Shown in pieces: positions 37,231 to 46,738 of a DNA stretch of 64,000 nucleotides (position 1 is its first letter; each line of letters starts with the position of its first letter). Source of the stretch: an uncultured Alphaproteobacteria bacterium (GTDB taxonomy: Bacteria; Pseudomonadota; Alphaproteobacteria; Rhizobiales; Aestuariivirgaceae). The position numbers and the translations under genes were made by a program. The stretch covers positions 43,600 to 107,599 of the forward strand of contig CALMWF010000031.1 in assembly GCA_937873445.1 (NCBI GenBank). The letters are read 5' to 3'. The notes beneath the pieces were generated by a model that worked only from the letters and a program-made list of their open reading frames with translations, ran no database searches and was not told the DNA's origin.

Positions 37231-38254
37231 GGCGAACGACGATCCGCGCGAGGTTCCCTGGCATCCGCGCCACGCCGCACGGGTGGTGGGCCACGACGCC
37301 GAAGCCCAGGCCTTCGCCCGCGCCTTTGCCTCGGGCAAGCTGCATCATGCCTGGCTGATCACCGGCCCGCGCGGCATTGGCAAGGCCACACTGGCCTGGA
37401 AAATGGCGGGACATGTGCTGGACGCCGGACGCAGCGGAGCAGCCCCTGCTGACCGGCTTTCCGTGCCGGCGGACTCGGCCACCGCGCATTGGCTGGCGGG
37501 CCGGTCGCATCCTGACCTGTTTGTGCTGGAGCGCCAGCTCAATGACAGCAAGCCGCGCCGCCTCAAGGCCGAGATTGCGGTGGAAGACGCACGCGAGCTC
37601 TCCCATTTCTTCAGCCGAACGGCGGGCAATGGCGGCTGGCGGGTGGCCATCATTGACGCGGCCGATGATCTCAGCGGCGAATCCGGCAATGCCCTGCTGA
37701 AACTGGTGGAGGAGCCGCCGCCGCGCTCGCTGCTGCTGATGGTGGCGCACCGGCCGGGCGGCCTGTTGCGCACGCTGCGGTCGCGGTGCACCAGGCTTTC
37801 GCTGTCGCCCCTGACGGAAGCGCAGGTGGCGGATGTTGTGCAGGGTCTGGCGCTTGATCTGCGGCCGTCGGCTGCAGCCCTGGCCCAGGCGGCCGCCCTG
37901 GCCCAGGGCAGTCCGGGCCGGGCGCTGGAACTGGCGGTGTCGCCGGGGGCCGAGGCCTTTGCCGCCTTCCGCCAGATGAAGCATTATGGCGCGGCCCAGA
38001 AAATTGATCTCGGCAACCGCTTTGCCGGGCGCAGCGCCAGCCTTGAGGACTTCACGGTGTTCAGCGACCTGCTGCTGCGCTGGCTGGCGGAGACGGCAAA
38101 AAGCCAGGCCGGAAGCCGGGCCGGTGCCAATCTGGCAGCAGCACACCAACAGATAAGCCGTTCCATTAACAGGACAAATGCCCTAAACCTCGACCGCCGC
38201 CAGGCGGTGATCGACGCGGTGACGCAGATCGATGACGCCCTGCGAGCGGAGTGA
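37223..38254 (+). CDS. holB: DNA polymerase III delta' subunit
   Basis: HolB is part of the clamp loader that places the sliding clamp on DNA. An AAA+ fold is visible: [17 protein letters not shown] (modified P-loop), [11 protein letters not shown] and [21 protein letters not shown] with the sensor arginine in [13 protein letters not shown]. The start at 37223 ([10 protein letters not shown], 343 residues) overlaps the tmk stop by eight bases. The zinc-binding cysteines found in some homologues are absent. metG follows directly. Confidence 0.93.
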   Translation: MAEANDDPREVPWHPRHAARVVGHDAEAQAFARAFASGKLHHAWLITGPRGIGKATLAWKMAGHVLDAGRSGAAPADRLSVPADSATAHWLAGRSHPDLFVLERQLNDSKPRRLKAEIAVEDARELSHFFSRTAGNGGWRVAIIDAADDLSGESGNALLKLVEEPPPRSLLLMVAHRPGGLLRTLRSRCTRLSLSPLTEAQVADVVQGLALDLRPSAAALAQAAALAQGSPGRALELAVSPGAEAFAAFRQMKHYGAAQKIDLGNRFAGRSASLEDFTVFSDLLLRWLAETAKSQAGSRAGANLAAAHQQISRSINRTNALNLDRRQAVIDAVTQIDDALRAE

Positions 38255-38271
38255 TTTTTCATACGGTCAAA

Positions 38272-39828
38272 ATGTCAGCCACGCCCTATCTCATCTCCAC
38301 CGCCATTCCCTATGCCAATGGTGCTCCCCACATCGGCCATGCCTATGAGCGCATTGCCACCGATGTGATGGCGCGTTTCCAGCGGCTTGACGGGCGCGAC
38401 GTGCTGTTCATCACCGGTATGGACGAGCACGGCCAGAAGATGCAGCAGACGGCGGCCCGTGAAGGTCTGACGCCTAAGGGTCTGGCCGATCGCACGGCCG
38501 GGCAGTTTGAAGAGATGGGCCGCATGCTCAATGCGGTGACCGGCGACATTGTACGCACCACCGAGGCGCGCCACCGCGAGTCGGTGCAGGAAATCTGGCG
38601 GCGCATGGCGGCCAAGGGCGACATCTACCTGTCGAAATATTCCGGCTGGTATTCGGTGCGCGACGAGGCCTATTACGACGAGAGCGAAACCGAGCTGCGT
38701 GACGACCGGCGCTTTGCGGTGAAGACCGGCACACCGGTGGAATGGGTGGAGGAGGAGAGCTATTTCTTCCGCCTTTCGGCCTATGCCGACCGGCTGCTCA
38801 AGCACTATGCCGACCACCCCGACTTCATCCTGCCGGAGAAATACAAGAACGAGATCGAGGCCTTCGTGAAGCGGGGCCTTACCGACCTGTCGGTGTCGCG
38901 CACCACCTTCGACTGGGGCATTCCGGTGCCGGGTGACCCGAAGCATGTGATGTATGTGTGGGTTGATGCGCTGACCAATTACATCACCGCCACCGGCTTT
39001 CCCGACCAGACGGGGCCGCGCGCCAGATACTGGCCGGCGGCGGCCCATGTCATCGGCAAGGACATCACCCGCTTCCACGCCATCTACTGGCCGGCCTTCC
39101 TGATGTCGGCCGACCTGCCGCTGCCCCACCACGTGGTGGTGCATGGCTTCCTGTTCTCGCGCGGCGAGAAAATGTCGAAGTCGCTGGGCAATGTGGTGGC
39201 ACCCGCCGATCTGGTGCAGCAATACGGGCTCGATGCGGTCCGCTATTTCTTCATGCGTGAGGTGGTGTGGGGGGCCGACGGCAATTACAGCCATGAGGCC
39301 ATCGTCAACCGGATGAACGCCGACCTTGCCAATGACCTCGGCAATCTGGCGCAGCGCTCGCTGTCGATGATCGGCAAGAATTGCGAGGGCAGGGTGCCTG
39401 CGCCTGCTGCCTTCACGGCGGCGGACCGGGAGATTCTGGATGCGGCGGACGGGCTTCTGGCCGAGGTGCGCGCCCAGCACGAGGTCTATGCCATCAACCG
39501 CGCCATGGACGCCATCTGGAAGGTGGTGGCCGACTGCAACCGCTATTTTGCCGGTGAGGCGCCCTGGGCGCTGAAGAAAACTGACCCCGCCCGCATGGGC
39601 ACGGTGCTCTATGTGACCGCCGAAGTGCTGCGCATGGTGGGCATTCTGATCCAGCCCTATGTGCCGGGGTCGGCGGCGAAGCTGCTTGATCTTCTGGCGG
39701 TGCCGGAGGGGGCGCGCAGCTTTGCTGCGCTGGGTGACAGGCTGACGCCCGGCACGGCCCTGCCGCCGCCCGCGCCGGTGTTTCCGCGCTATGTGGAGGA
39801 GGGGGAGGCACCCCCCGCCAAGTCGTGA
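38272..39828 (+). CDS. metG: Methionine--tRNA ligase
   Basis: MetG charges tRNA-Met. The HIGH motif appears as [14 protein letters not shown] and the KMSKS motif as EKMSKSLGN, with the anticodon-binding domain after about residue 370. It belongs to the shorter class without the C-terminal dimer domain (518 residues). An alternative GTG start at 38251 overlaps the holB stop (GTGA) and has an AGCGGA site; it would add seven residues. I prefer the ATG by alignment of the start of the Rossmann fold. tatD overlaps its stop by GTGA. Confidence 0.97.
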   Translation: MSATPYLISTAIPYANGAPHIGHAYERIATDVMARFQRLDGRDVLFITGMDEHGQKMQQTAAREGLTPKGLADRTAGQFEEMGRMLNAVTGDIVRTTEARHRESVQEIWRRMAAKGDIYLSKYSGWYSVRDEAYYDESETELRDDRRFAVKTGTPVEWVEEESYFFRLSAYADRLLKHYADHPDFILPEKYKNEIEAFVKRGLTDLSVSRTTFDWGIPVPGDPKHVMYVWVDALTNYITATGFPDQTGPRARYWPAAAHVIGKDITRFHAIYWPAFLMSADLPLPHHVVVHGFLFSRGEKMSKSLGNVVAPADLVQQYGLDAVRYFFMREVVWGADGNYSHEAIVNRMNADLANDLGNLAQRSLSMIGKNCEGRVPAPAAFTAADREILDAADGLLAEVRAQHEVYAINRAMDAIWKVVADCNRYFAGEAPWALKKTDPARMGTVLYVTAEVLRMVGILIQPYVPGSAAKLLDLLAVPEGARSFAALGDRLTPGTALPPPAPVFPRYVEEGEAPPAKS

Positions 39829-40634
39829 GCGAATGGATCGTCGATAGCCATTGCCATCTGGATTATGACGGGCTGGCCGAGCGCCTGCCCGAGGTCATTG
39901 CCCGCGCCGAGGCGGCGGGCGTGGGGCTGATGGTGTCGATCTCGTCGCTGGTCAGCCGGTTTCCCCGGCTTCTTGCCATTGCCGAGGCGCATGAGCAGGT
40001 GTTCTGCACGGTGGGCACCCACCCGCACCACGCCCATGAGGAACTGGATGTGCCGGTGGCGGAACTGGTGCGGCTGGCGCAGCACCCGAAGGTGGTGGGG
40101 CTGGGTGAGGCGGGGCTTGACTATCACTACACCTTCAGCACGCCCGCCGCGCAGGAGCAGGGTTTCCGTAATCACATTGCGGCGGCGCGCGAGACGGGAT
40201 TGCCGCTGGTCATTCACACCCGCGAGGCCGAGGACGACACCATCCGCATTCTTGAGGATGAAATGGCAAAGGGGGCCTTTCCGGCGCTGCTTCACTGCTT
40301 CACCTCTGCGGAGCGATTGGCGCGGGCCGGGGTGGAACTGGGCCTCACTGTCTCCTTCTCCGGCATTCTCACCTACAAGTCGGCGCAGGACCTGCGCGAC
40401 GTGGCCCAGATCGTGCCGATGGACCGGCTGCTGGTGGAAACGGATTCGCCCTATCTGGCGCCGGTGCCGCACCGCGGCCAGAGCAATGAACCGGCCTTTG
40501 TGGTGAAGACCCTGGAGACGCTGGCCTCGGTCAAGGGCGTATCGCGGGAAGAAATGGCGCGGGCGACTTCGGACAATTTCTTCCGACTGTTTGCCAAGGT
40601 GCCGCGCCCGCCGCGGTTTGGAACCGCAGCATGA
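39825..40634 (+). CDS. TatD-family metal-dependent hydrolase/DNase
   Basis: This is a 269-residue TIM-barrel hydrolase of the TatD family (DNA exonuclease-type; sometimes YcfH). Metal ligands are in [32 protein letters not shown] and [16 protein letters not shown]. The GTG start overlaps the metG stop by four bases and the metallo-beta-lactamase gene overlaps its own stop by ATGA. Cytoplasmic. This is the usual neighbour of metG in alphaproteobacteria. Confidence 0.92.
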   Translation: MSEWIVDSHCHLDYDGLAERLPEVIARAEAAGVGLMVSISSLVSRFPRLLAIAEAHEQVFCTVGTHPHHAHEELDVPVAELVRLAQHPKVVGLGEAGLDYHYTFSTPAAQEQGFRNHIAAARETGLPLVIHTREAEDDTIRILEDEMAKGAFPALLHCFTSAERLARAGVELGLTVSFSGILTYKSAQDLRDVAQIVPMDRLLVETDSPYLAPVPHRGQSNEPAFVVKTLETLASVKGVSREEMARATSDNFFRLFAKVPRPPRFGTAA

Positions 40635-41425
40635 GCCTCCGCGCCACCATCCTCGGCTGTGGCTCGTCGGCGGGGGTGCCGCGCATCGGCAATGATTGGG
40701 GAGCGTGCGACCCGGCAAACCCCAGAAACCGGCGGTCGCGCTGTTCGCTGCTGATGGAGCGGGCGGGTCAGGGGGGGATCACGCGCCTCCTCATCGACAC
40801 TGCGCCAGATCTGCGCACCCAGATGCTGGCTGCCGATGTGGCCCATATTGACGGCGTGTGGTTCAGCCACGGCCATGCCGACCACTGCCACGGCATTGAC
40901 GATCTGCGCGGCTTCTATCTGAACGGCCGGCGGCGCATTCCGGTGTGGGCCGAGGCCCATATGGCGCGGCTTCTGAAGGAACGCTTCGGCTATTGCTTCG
41001 AGACTCCGGCCGGCAGTTCCTACCCGCCGATCCTTGACCTTCACCTCATGCATCCCGGCACGGAACAGGTGATGCACGGGGCGGGCGGGACCATTGCGGG
41101 CATGCCGTTTCTGGTGCGCCATGGCGATATTGATGCCCTCGGTTTCCGTTTCGGCGCCATGGCCTATACGCCCGACCTGAATGATGTGCCGGAGGGGAGC
41201 CTTCACCACCTCGAGGGGCTGGATCTGTGGATCATCGACGCGCTGAAACGCGGCCGCCACCCCAGCCATTTCAGTCTGGAGGACAGCCTGCGCTGGATTG
41301 CGCGCATGGCACCGAAGCGCGCCATACTCACCAACATGCACATCGACCTTGATTACGCCACGCTTGTCCGTGAATTGCCGCCCCATGTCACTCCGGCCTA
41401 CGATGGCCTGGTGATTCATCTCTGA
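40631..41425 (+). CDS. MBL-fold metallo-hydrolase (PhnP-like phosphodiesterase type)
   Basis: This 264-residue protein has the metallo-beta-lactamase HxHxDH motif in FSHGHADHCHGIDDL and upstream GCGSSAGVPRIGNDWGACDP, the N-terminal sequence of PhnP and related cyclic-phosphate phosphodiesterases. The last metal ligands are near LTNMHIDLDY. It follows tatD with an ATGA overlap. It is not in a phosphonate cluster, so a housekeeping role is more likely than PhnP function. Confidence 0.88.
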   Translation: MSLRATILGCGSSAGVPRIGNDWGACDPANPRNRRSRCSLLMERAGQGGITRLLIDTAPDLRTQMLAADVAHIDGVWFSHGHADHCHGIDDLRGFYLNGRRRIPVWAEAHMARLLKERFGYCFETPAGSSYPPILDLHLMHPGTEQVMHGAGGTIAGMPFLVRHGDIDALGFRFGAMAYTPDLNDVPEGSLHHLEGLDLWIIDALKRGRHPSHFSLEDSLRWIARMAPKRAILTNMHIDLDYATLVRELPPHVTPAYDGLVIHL

Positions 41426-41441
41426 CGCCTGGAGAGTTTGC

Positions 41442-43910
41442 ATGATCCGCCGTCTTCCCGCAGCGCTGGCGCTGCTTGTCTCCCTTCACAGTCCGCTTCT
41501 GGCGCAGCCGGCCTGTGCGCCGGAAACCCTGGCCAAGGCGGTTGATGTCTATGCCGCCGAGCCCTATGGCGCGCGCGCCTGGCGTGTGTTGAACGGCCTG
41601 GGTGATCCGGGGCTGGAACCGGCCTATGCCGGCGAAGACCATTGGGACGGCGAAAAGCTGTGGTCCGAGCTGGCGGCAAAGATTCTGCCGGACCAGCCGG
41701 AGGCCAAGGAAGTGGGCTATGACTGCCGCCTGTCCTATCCGCTGGCGGTAGTGAAGGAACGCATGGCCACGCTGGGTGAGCAAAGCCCCTATGTGAAGCA
41801 GTGGATGATGGTGCAGGCGCAGGTGTTCAAGACCTGCGGCAACAGCCCGGCTGCGGTGGCGCTGCCGCCGCCGCTGGACGGGCTGGACGCCAAGGCGGCA
41901 GCGCTTCAGGCCGATGACCGCGCCTATCAGGAGGCCACCGCCGCCTTCTATGCCGACAAGGGCAAGGCGGCGGAACTGTTCAAGGCCATTGGTGCAGGCC
42001 CATCGGTGCATCGGGCGGCGGCCCGCTACAACGTGGCCAATCTTCTGGCCAACGGCAAGGATCTGGCAGGGGCGCGGCGCGAGGCCGAGGCCATTCTGGC
42101 CGATCCGTCGCTGGCGGCGGTGCATGGCATCACGCGCGAGCTTCTGGGCTATCTCGCCAATATGGAGGACACGGCGGCGGGCTGGTCCGGGCTCATCACG
42201 GACACGGTGGCGGCGCTGAAGGTTCCGGCCGCCGAGATTGCCGCCTCACCGGAAAAATCGCGGGCCTATGCGCGGGCACTTTACGACATCGGCTATGCCG
42301 GGGTGGGCGCCAAGCAGGATGACTGGTGGATTGCCGGCAAGCTGCCGGAAAATCCGACCCTGTCCAAGGCGCTGGTAGATGCGGCACGGGCTGAACCCAT
42401 GGCGCTGTGGATGATGGCCGGGCAGACGGCGCAGCAGAATTATGACGCCGCCCCCTGGGCTCTGGCCGGGGCCCACTGGCAGACGGTGATGGCCGACTGG
42501 ATGGGCCGGGCCATGGCGCTGAAACCGGCAGGTGACGGCATTACCGGGCTGGCGCGCGATGACATCGACGCGCTGACGGCGGGCACGGATGACGCGCAGC
42601 GCGCTGCACTGTGGGGCAAGGCCAGGGCGGCCATGCAGAAGGCGGCAGCCAGTTGCGGCACGGCAGCGGAGACGGCGGCGGCGGGCAATCTGCTGTGGCA
42701 TGCCACGCGGCTGGCCGCACTCGCCAACCACTATGACGAGGCCTATGCGGCGCTGGCCGAGGTGCCCTTCAAGGGCGCGCGGGCCTATTACGATCTGGTG
42801 CTGGGCAAGCTGGCGGGAAACATTCTGGCCACCGGCACTGCGGAGGAGGGCAGGCGCCTGCGCGACCGGCTGCTGACGCCGGAGTTTTTCGCCGCCATTC
42901 CGGAGAATGACCGCGAGCCGATGCGCCGCCGCTATGCGGCCTTCATGGCCTGGGTGGCCGAGGATGAGGCCCATTGGAGCCGGGCGGCGCTGGCGGTTCA
43001 CCCGGAACCCATGGCGGCCCCGCTGCTCAATCTGCTGCCCGGCAAGGGGCTGTGGGCCATGGCCGGAGACACCACGCTGGCGGCGTCTGACCGGGCGCTG
43101 CTGGCGCGGGCGGCCTGGACGCGTGACTATGCTGGGGGCGGCAAGGCTGCGGCCCGGCTGGACGACATGCTGGCGCTGAACCCGGAGCTGAAGGCGGCCT
43201 ATGACAAGGTGGCGGCCGACTATCCGAAGATCACGGCCCAACACCGCCTGCTGTTAACCATCTTGCGCAACCCGCGTTTCGGCATTCTCCTCAACATTTC
43301 CGGCTGGGGCGATCCGATCAACAGCAAGCGGGAAAAGTTCGACGAGATCGATCTCTATGACCACAATGACAAGAACTGGTGGTGCCCGCTGGAGCCGGAC
43401 CGGCAACTGGCCGATGTGCGCGCCGCCTATGACAGCGACGCCGGACGCGACCGGCTGGCCTATGCCATGGAGGATACGCTGAAGCCGTTCCATGACCCGG
43501 CTGAGGTGGCGAAACTGGATGCAGCGCGCGAGGGGCTGCTCAGGGCCCATCCCATGGTGAAGGCCATTGACTGGGCCGAAGTGAAGCGGCTGGCGGAGAT
43601 GGGCAGTGCGCCCAGGACGCTCTCTGTGGCGGCGCTGGACTGGGCCAAGGCCAGCCGGGGAGACGATGGAGCGCCAGAGGCGCTGGCGCTGGCGGTGAAG
43701 ACGACGCGCTATGGCTGCAACTGGCATGGCCGCCACGGCAGCTATTCCAGGGCGGCGCAGGAGCTGTTGCAGAAGCGCTTCAGGGACACGGCCTGGGCCA
43801 AGGCCACGCCATACTGGTTCGATTGCCAGTATCAGGTGTGGGATAAGGACTTCAACAAGGTGGAGGAGTGCAAGGCCAAGGACTGGCCGAAACAAGCGCC
43901 GCTGCATTGA
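41442..43910 (+). CDS. Large exported helical-repeat protein of unknown function
   Basis: This 822-residue protein has a signal peptide (MIRRLPAALALLVSLHSPLL, cleavage near residue 21). Most of the rest reads as an alpha-solenoid, rich in Ala, Leu, Tyr and Trp in TPR-like spacing. The C-terminal 60 residues carry a recognisable end module: LALAVKTTRYGCNWHGRHG, then AAQELLQKRFRDTAWAKATP with a final YWF, seen at the end of other large secreted TPR-like proteins. It lies 16 nt after the MBL gene and has its own GGAGAG site. No catalytic motif was seen. It may be an envelope scaffold. Confidence 0.75.
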   Translation: MIRRLPAALALLVSLHSPLLAQPACAPETLAKAVDVYAAEPYGARAWRVLNGLGDPGLEPAYAGEDHWDGEKLWSELAAKILPDQPEAKEVGYDCRLSYPLAVVKERMATLGEQSPYVKQWMMVQAQVFKTCGNSPAAVALPPPLDGLDAKAAALQADDRAYQEATAAFYADKGKAAELFKAIGAGPSVHRAAARYNVANLLANGKDLAGARREAEAILADPSLAAVHGITRELLGYLANMEDTAAGWSGLITDTVAALKVPAAEIAASPEKSRAYARALYDIGYAGVGAKQDDWWIAGKLPENPTLSKALVDAARAEPMALWMMAGQTAQQNYDAAPWALAGAHWQTVMADWMGRAMALKPAGDGITGLARDDIDALTAGTDDAQRAALWGKARAAMQKAAASCGTAAETAAAGNLLWHATRLAALANHYDEAYAALAEVPFKGARAYYDLVLGKLAGNILATGTAEEGRRLRDRLLTPEFFAAIPENDREPMRRRYAAFMAWVAEDEAHWSRAALAVHPEPMAAPLLNLLPGKGLWAMAGDTTLAASDRALLARAAWTRDYAGGGKAAARLDDMLALNPELKAAYDKVAADYPKITAQHRLLLTILRNPRFGILLNISGWGDPINSKREKFDEIDLYDHNDKNWWCPLEPDRQLADVRAAYDSDAGRDRLAYAMEDTLKPFHDPAEVAKLDAAREGLLRAHPMVKAIDWAEVKRLAEMGSAPRTLSVAALDWAKASRGDDGAPEALALAVKTTRYGCNWHGRHGSYSRAAQELLQKRFRDTAWAKATPYWFDCQYQVWDKDFNKVEECKAKDWPKQAPLH

Positions 43911-43985
43911 CCGGAATGTGAGGAAGCCGGGGCAAGTGCCTGACGGGGGCTGATATTCGGCACATCTGTCTAGGGAAAAATATTC

Positions 43986-44001
43986 CATAATATATATTAT
44001 G
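43986..44001. promoter_or_regulatory. 16-bp A+T palindrome upstream of mazG
   Basis: CATAATAT-ATATTATG is a perfect palindrome of 16 bp in an otherwise G+C-rich sequence, 15 nt before the mazG start at 44017. It contains TATAAT-like strings, so it may be both the -10 region and an operator for a dimeric repressor. Confidence 0.55.
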
Positions 44002-44016
44002 CGAATTGAGGATAGC

Positions 44017-45033
44017 ATGAGAAAAGTGGCGGCAACGGTGTCTCGCAAAGTCAGGAAGACCTCCCCCCGCACCCACCCGGCGGCGGCCAAGGCTAAGGCC
44101 AAGGCGGCCGGGCCGAAGCGCAAGAAGACAGCGGCGAAGAAGACTCCGACGAAGAAGGCCCCGGTGAAGAAAACAGCGAAGGCGGCGCACCGCCCGGATG
44201 TGTCGCGGCTGCATGCGCCCGCCCGCCACCGCAAGCCCGGCCATGGCCCGGTCAATCCGGCCCATATGGACCCGCGCCGCATCGAAACGCTTTTGGCCAT
44301 CATGGCGGCGCTGCGCGCCCCCGGCACGGGCTGCCCCTGGGATCTGGAGCAGACCTTCGCCACCATTGCCCCCTACACCATCGAGGAAGCCTATGAGGTG
44401 GCCGACGCCATTGCCAAGGGCGACCGCAAGGCCCTGTGCGAAGAACTGGGCGACCTGCTGCTGCAGCCGGTCTATCACGCCCAGATGGCGGCCGAGGAAG
44501 GTTCCTTCAGCTTTGCCGATGTGGTGGAGGCGGTGTGCCGCAAGATGATCCGCCGCCACCCGCATGTGTTCGGGGACGACCGGGCGCGCGGCGCCAAGCT
44601 GGCCAAGACCTTCTGGGAGGACGCCAAGGCAAAGGAGAAGGACGGCGGGCGCGGTGTGCTGGCCGATGTGGCGCTGGCGCTCCCTGCCCTGACGCGGGCC
44701 GTGAAACTGCAGGACAAGGCCGCCAAGGTGGGCTTCGACTTGCCGTCGGTTACCTATGTGCATGACAAGGTGGCCGAGGAGATTGCCGAATTTCACGAGG
44801 CCGAGCACAAGGACAAGGCGGCGGAGTTCGGTGATATCCTGTTTGCGCTCTCCAATGTGGCGCGCCACATGGGCATCGACCCGGAGGAAGCGGTCCGGCT
44901 GTCCAACGAGAAATTCGTGCGCCGCTTTGCTTATATCGAGGCCGAACTGGCCAAACGCGGCAAGCGCCCGGAAGACTCTGATCTTGATGAGATGGACGGC
45001 CTGTGGAACGAGGCCAAGGCCAAGGGGCTTTAG
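44017..45033 (+). CDS. mazG: MazG nucleoside triphosphate pyrophosphohydrolase with lysine-rich N-terminal tail
   Basis: MazG hydrolyses nucleoside triphosphates to monophosphates, removing damaged or signalling nucleotides. The catalytic tandem domains start near residue 90: GCPWDLEQTFATIAPYTIEE, then EEAYEVADAI and EELGDLLLQPVYHAQMA. The second domain ends around LDEMDGLWNEAK. The ATG at 44017 has TGAGGA five bases upstream; an ATG at 43999 inside the palindrome has no such site. The first 75 residues are not part of the family: 16 lysines and 6 arginines in the first 60, with AAKK and KAPVKK units like a histone H1 tail. It converges with hflX (4-base overlap of stops). Confidence 0.93.
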   Translation: MRKVAATVSRKVRKTSPRTHPAAAKAKAKAAGPKRKKTAAKKTPTKKAPVKKTAKAAHRPDVSRLHAPARHRKPGHGPVNPAHMDPRRIETLLAIMAALRAPGTGCPWDLEQTFATIAPYTIEEAYEVADAIAKGDRKALCEELGDLLLQPVYHAQMAAEEGSFSFADVVEAVCRKMIRRHPHVFGDDRARGAKLAKTFWEDAKAKEKDGGRGVLADVALALPALTRAVKLQDKAAKVGFDLPSVTYVHDKVAEEIAEFHEAEHKDKAAEFGDILFALSNVARHMGIDPEEAVRLSNEKFVRRFAYIEAELAKRGKRPEDSDLDEMDGLWNEAKAKGL

Positions 45034-46397
45034 CCTTTCCGGCGGCTCTTTTTCAGGGCGGCGCCAAACTGGGCTTCGGCCTGGCCGGCGCGGTCATGGT
45101 CGAGGCGCACCCGCACCATGATGCTGCCATCCGCATGGTCGGTGCGGGACAGAACCTCGCCGCGTTCATGCAGCCAGGCCAGCCCCTTGCCGTCGCCGGC
45201 ACTCACCCTCACCTCATAGCTCTGTGCCTGACGCGACAGGCGCTGTTCCACCGCCGCCAGCAGCGCCTCCGTGCCGCTGCCGTCCACGGCTGACACCAGC
45301 ACGCAATCGTCGCGGCGCTGGGCCTGGGCTTCGCGCGTGGCCCGGTCGAGCGGGTCGAGCAGGTCGGCCTTGTTCCATACCTCGATGACGTTGTGCACCG
45401 CCTCCTCGCCCAGTCCCAATTCACCCAGAACCAGCTTCACATCCTCGGACTGGGCGTCACTTTCGGCATGGGCAATGTCACGGACATGGAGAATGACATC
45501 GGCGGCTAAAACCTCCTCCAGTGTGGCGCGGAAGGCGGCCACCAGCGTGGTGGGCAGATCGGCGATGAAGCCCACCGTGTCGGACAGGATGACCTTGCGG
45601 CCGCGGGCCAGCGTGATGACCCGCATGGTGGGGTCGAGGGTGGCGAACAAGAGATCCCTGGCCAGCACCTGCGCCTTGGTGAGGCGGTTGAACAGGGTGG
45701 ATTTGCCGGCGTTGGTGTAGCCCACCAGCGCCACCACCGGATAGGGCACGCGCGCCCTGCCCTGACGGTGCAGCGAGCGGGTTTTCACCACGCTGGCCAA
45801 TTGCTTTTCAATCTTGCTGATGCGCTCCTGAATGAGGCGGCGGTCGGCCTCCAACTGGCTTTCGCCGGGGCCGCCGAGAAAGCCGAAGCCGCCGCGCTGG
45901 CGCTCCAGATGGGTCCAGGAGCGGACAAGGCGGCTTTTCTGATACTGCAGATGGGCCAGTTCCACCTGCAGCGTGCCTTCCCGCGTGGTGGCGCGGCGGC
46001 CGAAGATTTCCAGAATGAGGCCGGTGCGGTCCAGCACCTTGGCCCCCCATTCCCTTTCCAGATTGCGCTGCTGGATGGGGCTGAGCTGGGCGTTCACCAC
46101 CACCAGTTCAGCCTCGGCGGCCTTCACCTTCTCGGCCATCTCGGCCACTTTGCCGGTGCCCAGCAGGGTGGCGGGCCTGGGTTGCACCAAGGGGGCAATG
46201 ACGGCTTCGGCAATGCGCAGGTCAATGGCCTGGGCCAGGCCCACCGCCTCGGCCAGGCGGCTTTCGGCATCGCGGCCCAGGCCGTGCTCGTCGCGGCGGC
46301 GCGGCTCCACATGAATGACCAGGGCGCGCACCAGCTCACGCCGGTCGCGCGTCAGATCGAGACCGCCGCCAGAGGTGCCTTTACGACCCGCGGTCAA
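45030..46397 (-). CDS. hflX: GTPase HflX
   Basis: HflX is a ribosome-associated GTPase that splits stalled ribosomes. The N-terminal HflX domain (residues ~20-190) includes [16 protein letters not shown] and the R-rich helices. The G domain has G1 [16 protein letters not shown]3 [10 protein letters not shown] and G4 NKADL. It starts with TTG overlapping the hfq stop (TTGA), giving 455 residues. hfq-hflX order is conserved in proteobacteria. Confidence 0.95.
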   Translation of the reverse strand: MTAGRKGTSGGGLDLTRDRRELVRALVIHVEPRRRDEHGLGRDAESRLAEAVGLAQAIDLRIAEAVIAPLVQPRPATLLGTGKVAEMAEKVKAAEAELVVVNAQLSPIQQRNLEREWGAKVLDRTGLILEIFGRRATTREGTLQVELAHLQYQKSRLVRSWTHLERQRGGFGFLGGPGESQLEADRRLIQERISKIEKQLASVVKTRSLHRQGRARVPYPVVALVGYTNAGKSTLFNRLTKAQVLARDLLFATLDPTMRVITLARGRKVILSDTVGFIADLPTTLVAAFRATLEEVLAADVILHVRDIAHAESDAQSEDVKLVLGELGLGEEAVHNVIEVWNKADLLDPLDRATREAQAQRRDDCVLVSAVDGSGTEALLAAVEQRLSRQAQSYEVRVSAGDGKGLAWLHERGEVLSRTDHADGSIMVRVRLDHDRAGQAEAQFGAALKKSRRKG

Positions 46398-46639
46398 GCG
46401 CTGCCCTGTTCCTCGTCAAACAGGCTGATGGGGCCGCCCGGCATGATGGTGGAGATGGCGTGCTTGTACACCAGCTGCGACAGGCCATCGCGGCGCAGCA
46501 GCAGGCAGAAATTATCAAACCAGGTGATGATGCCCTGCAGTTTTACGCCGTTGACCAGAAACACGGTCACCGGAATTTTCTGCTTGCGCACGTGGTTGAG
46601 GAAGGTGTCCTGAAGGTTCTGGTTTTTTTCTTGTGCCAT
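46394..46639 (-). CDS. hfq: RNA-binding protein Hfq
   Basis: Hfq is the hexameric RNA chaperone for small-RNA regulation. The 81-residue protein has the Sm1 motif ([20 protein letters not shown]) and the Sm2 motif [10 protein letters not shown], with the short C-terminus typical of alphaproteobacteria. It lies 99 nt downstream of ntrX on the same strand, a gap large enough for its own promoter, and is coupled to hflX. Confidence 0.97.
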   Translation of the reverse strand: MAQEKNQNLQDTFLNHVRKQKIPVTVFLVNGVKLQGIITWFDNFCLLLRRDGLSQLVYKHAISTIMPGGPISLFDEEQGSA

Positions 46640-46738
46640 TGTTGTTCTCTTTTTCGGTTCAGGCAGGCGCCATCAACCGGCGCGCGGCAGTCTTAACATG
46701 GTTTTGGCCTTTGGCAAAAACAAGGCGTCAGAAACGTG

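Noticed and set aside
43999..44016. Upstream ATG for mazG inside the palindrome
   Set aside because: It has no ribosome site, while the ATG at 44017 has TGAGGA at a good distance.
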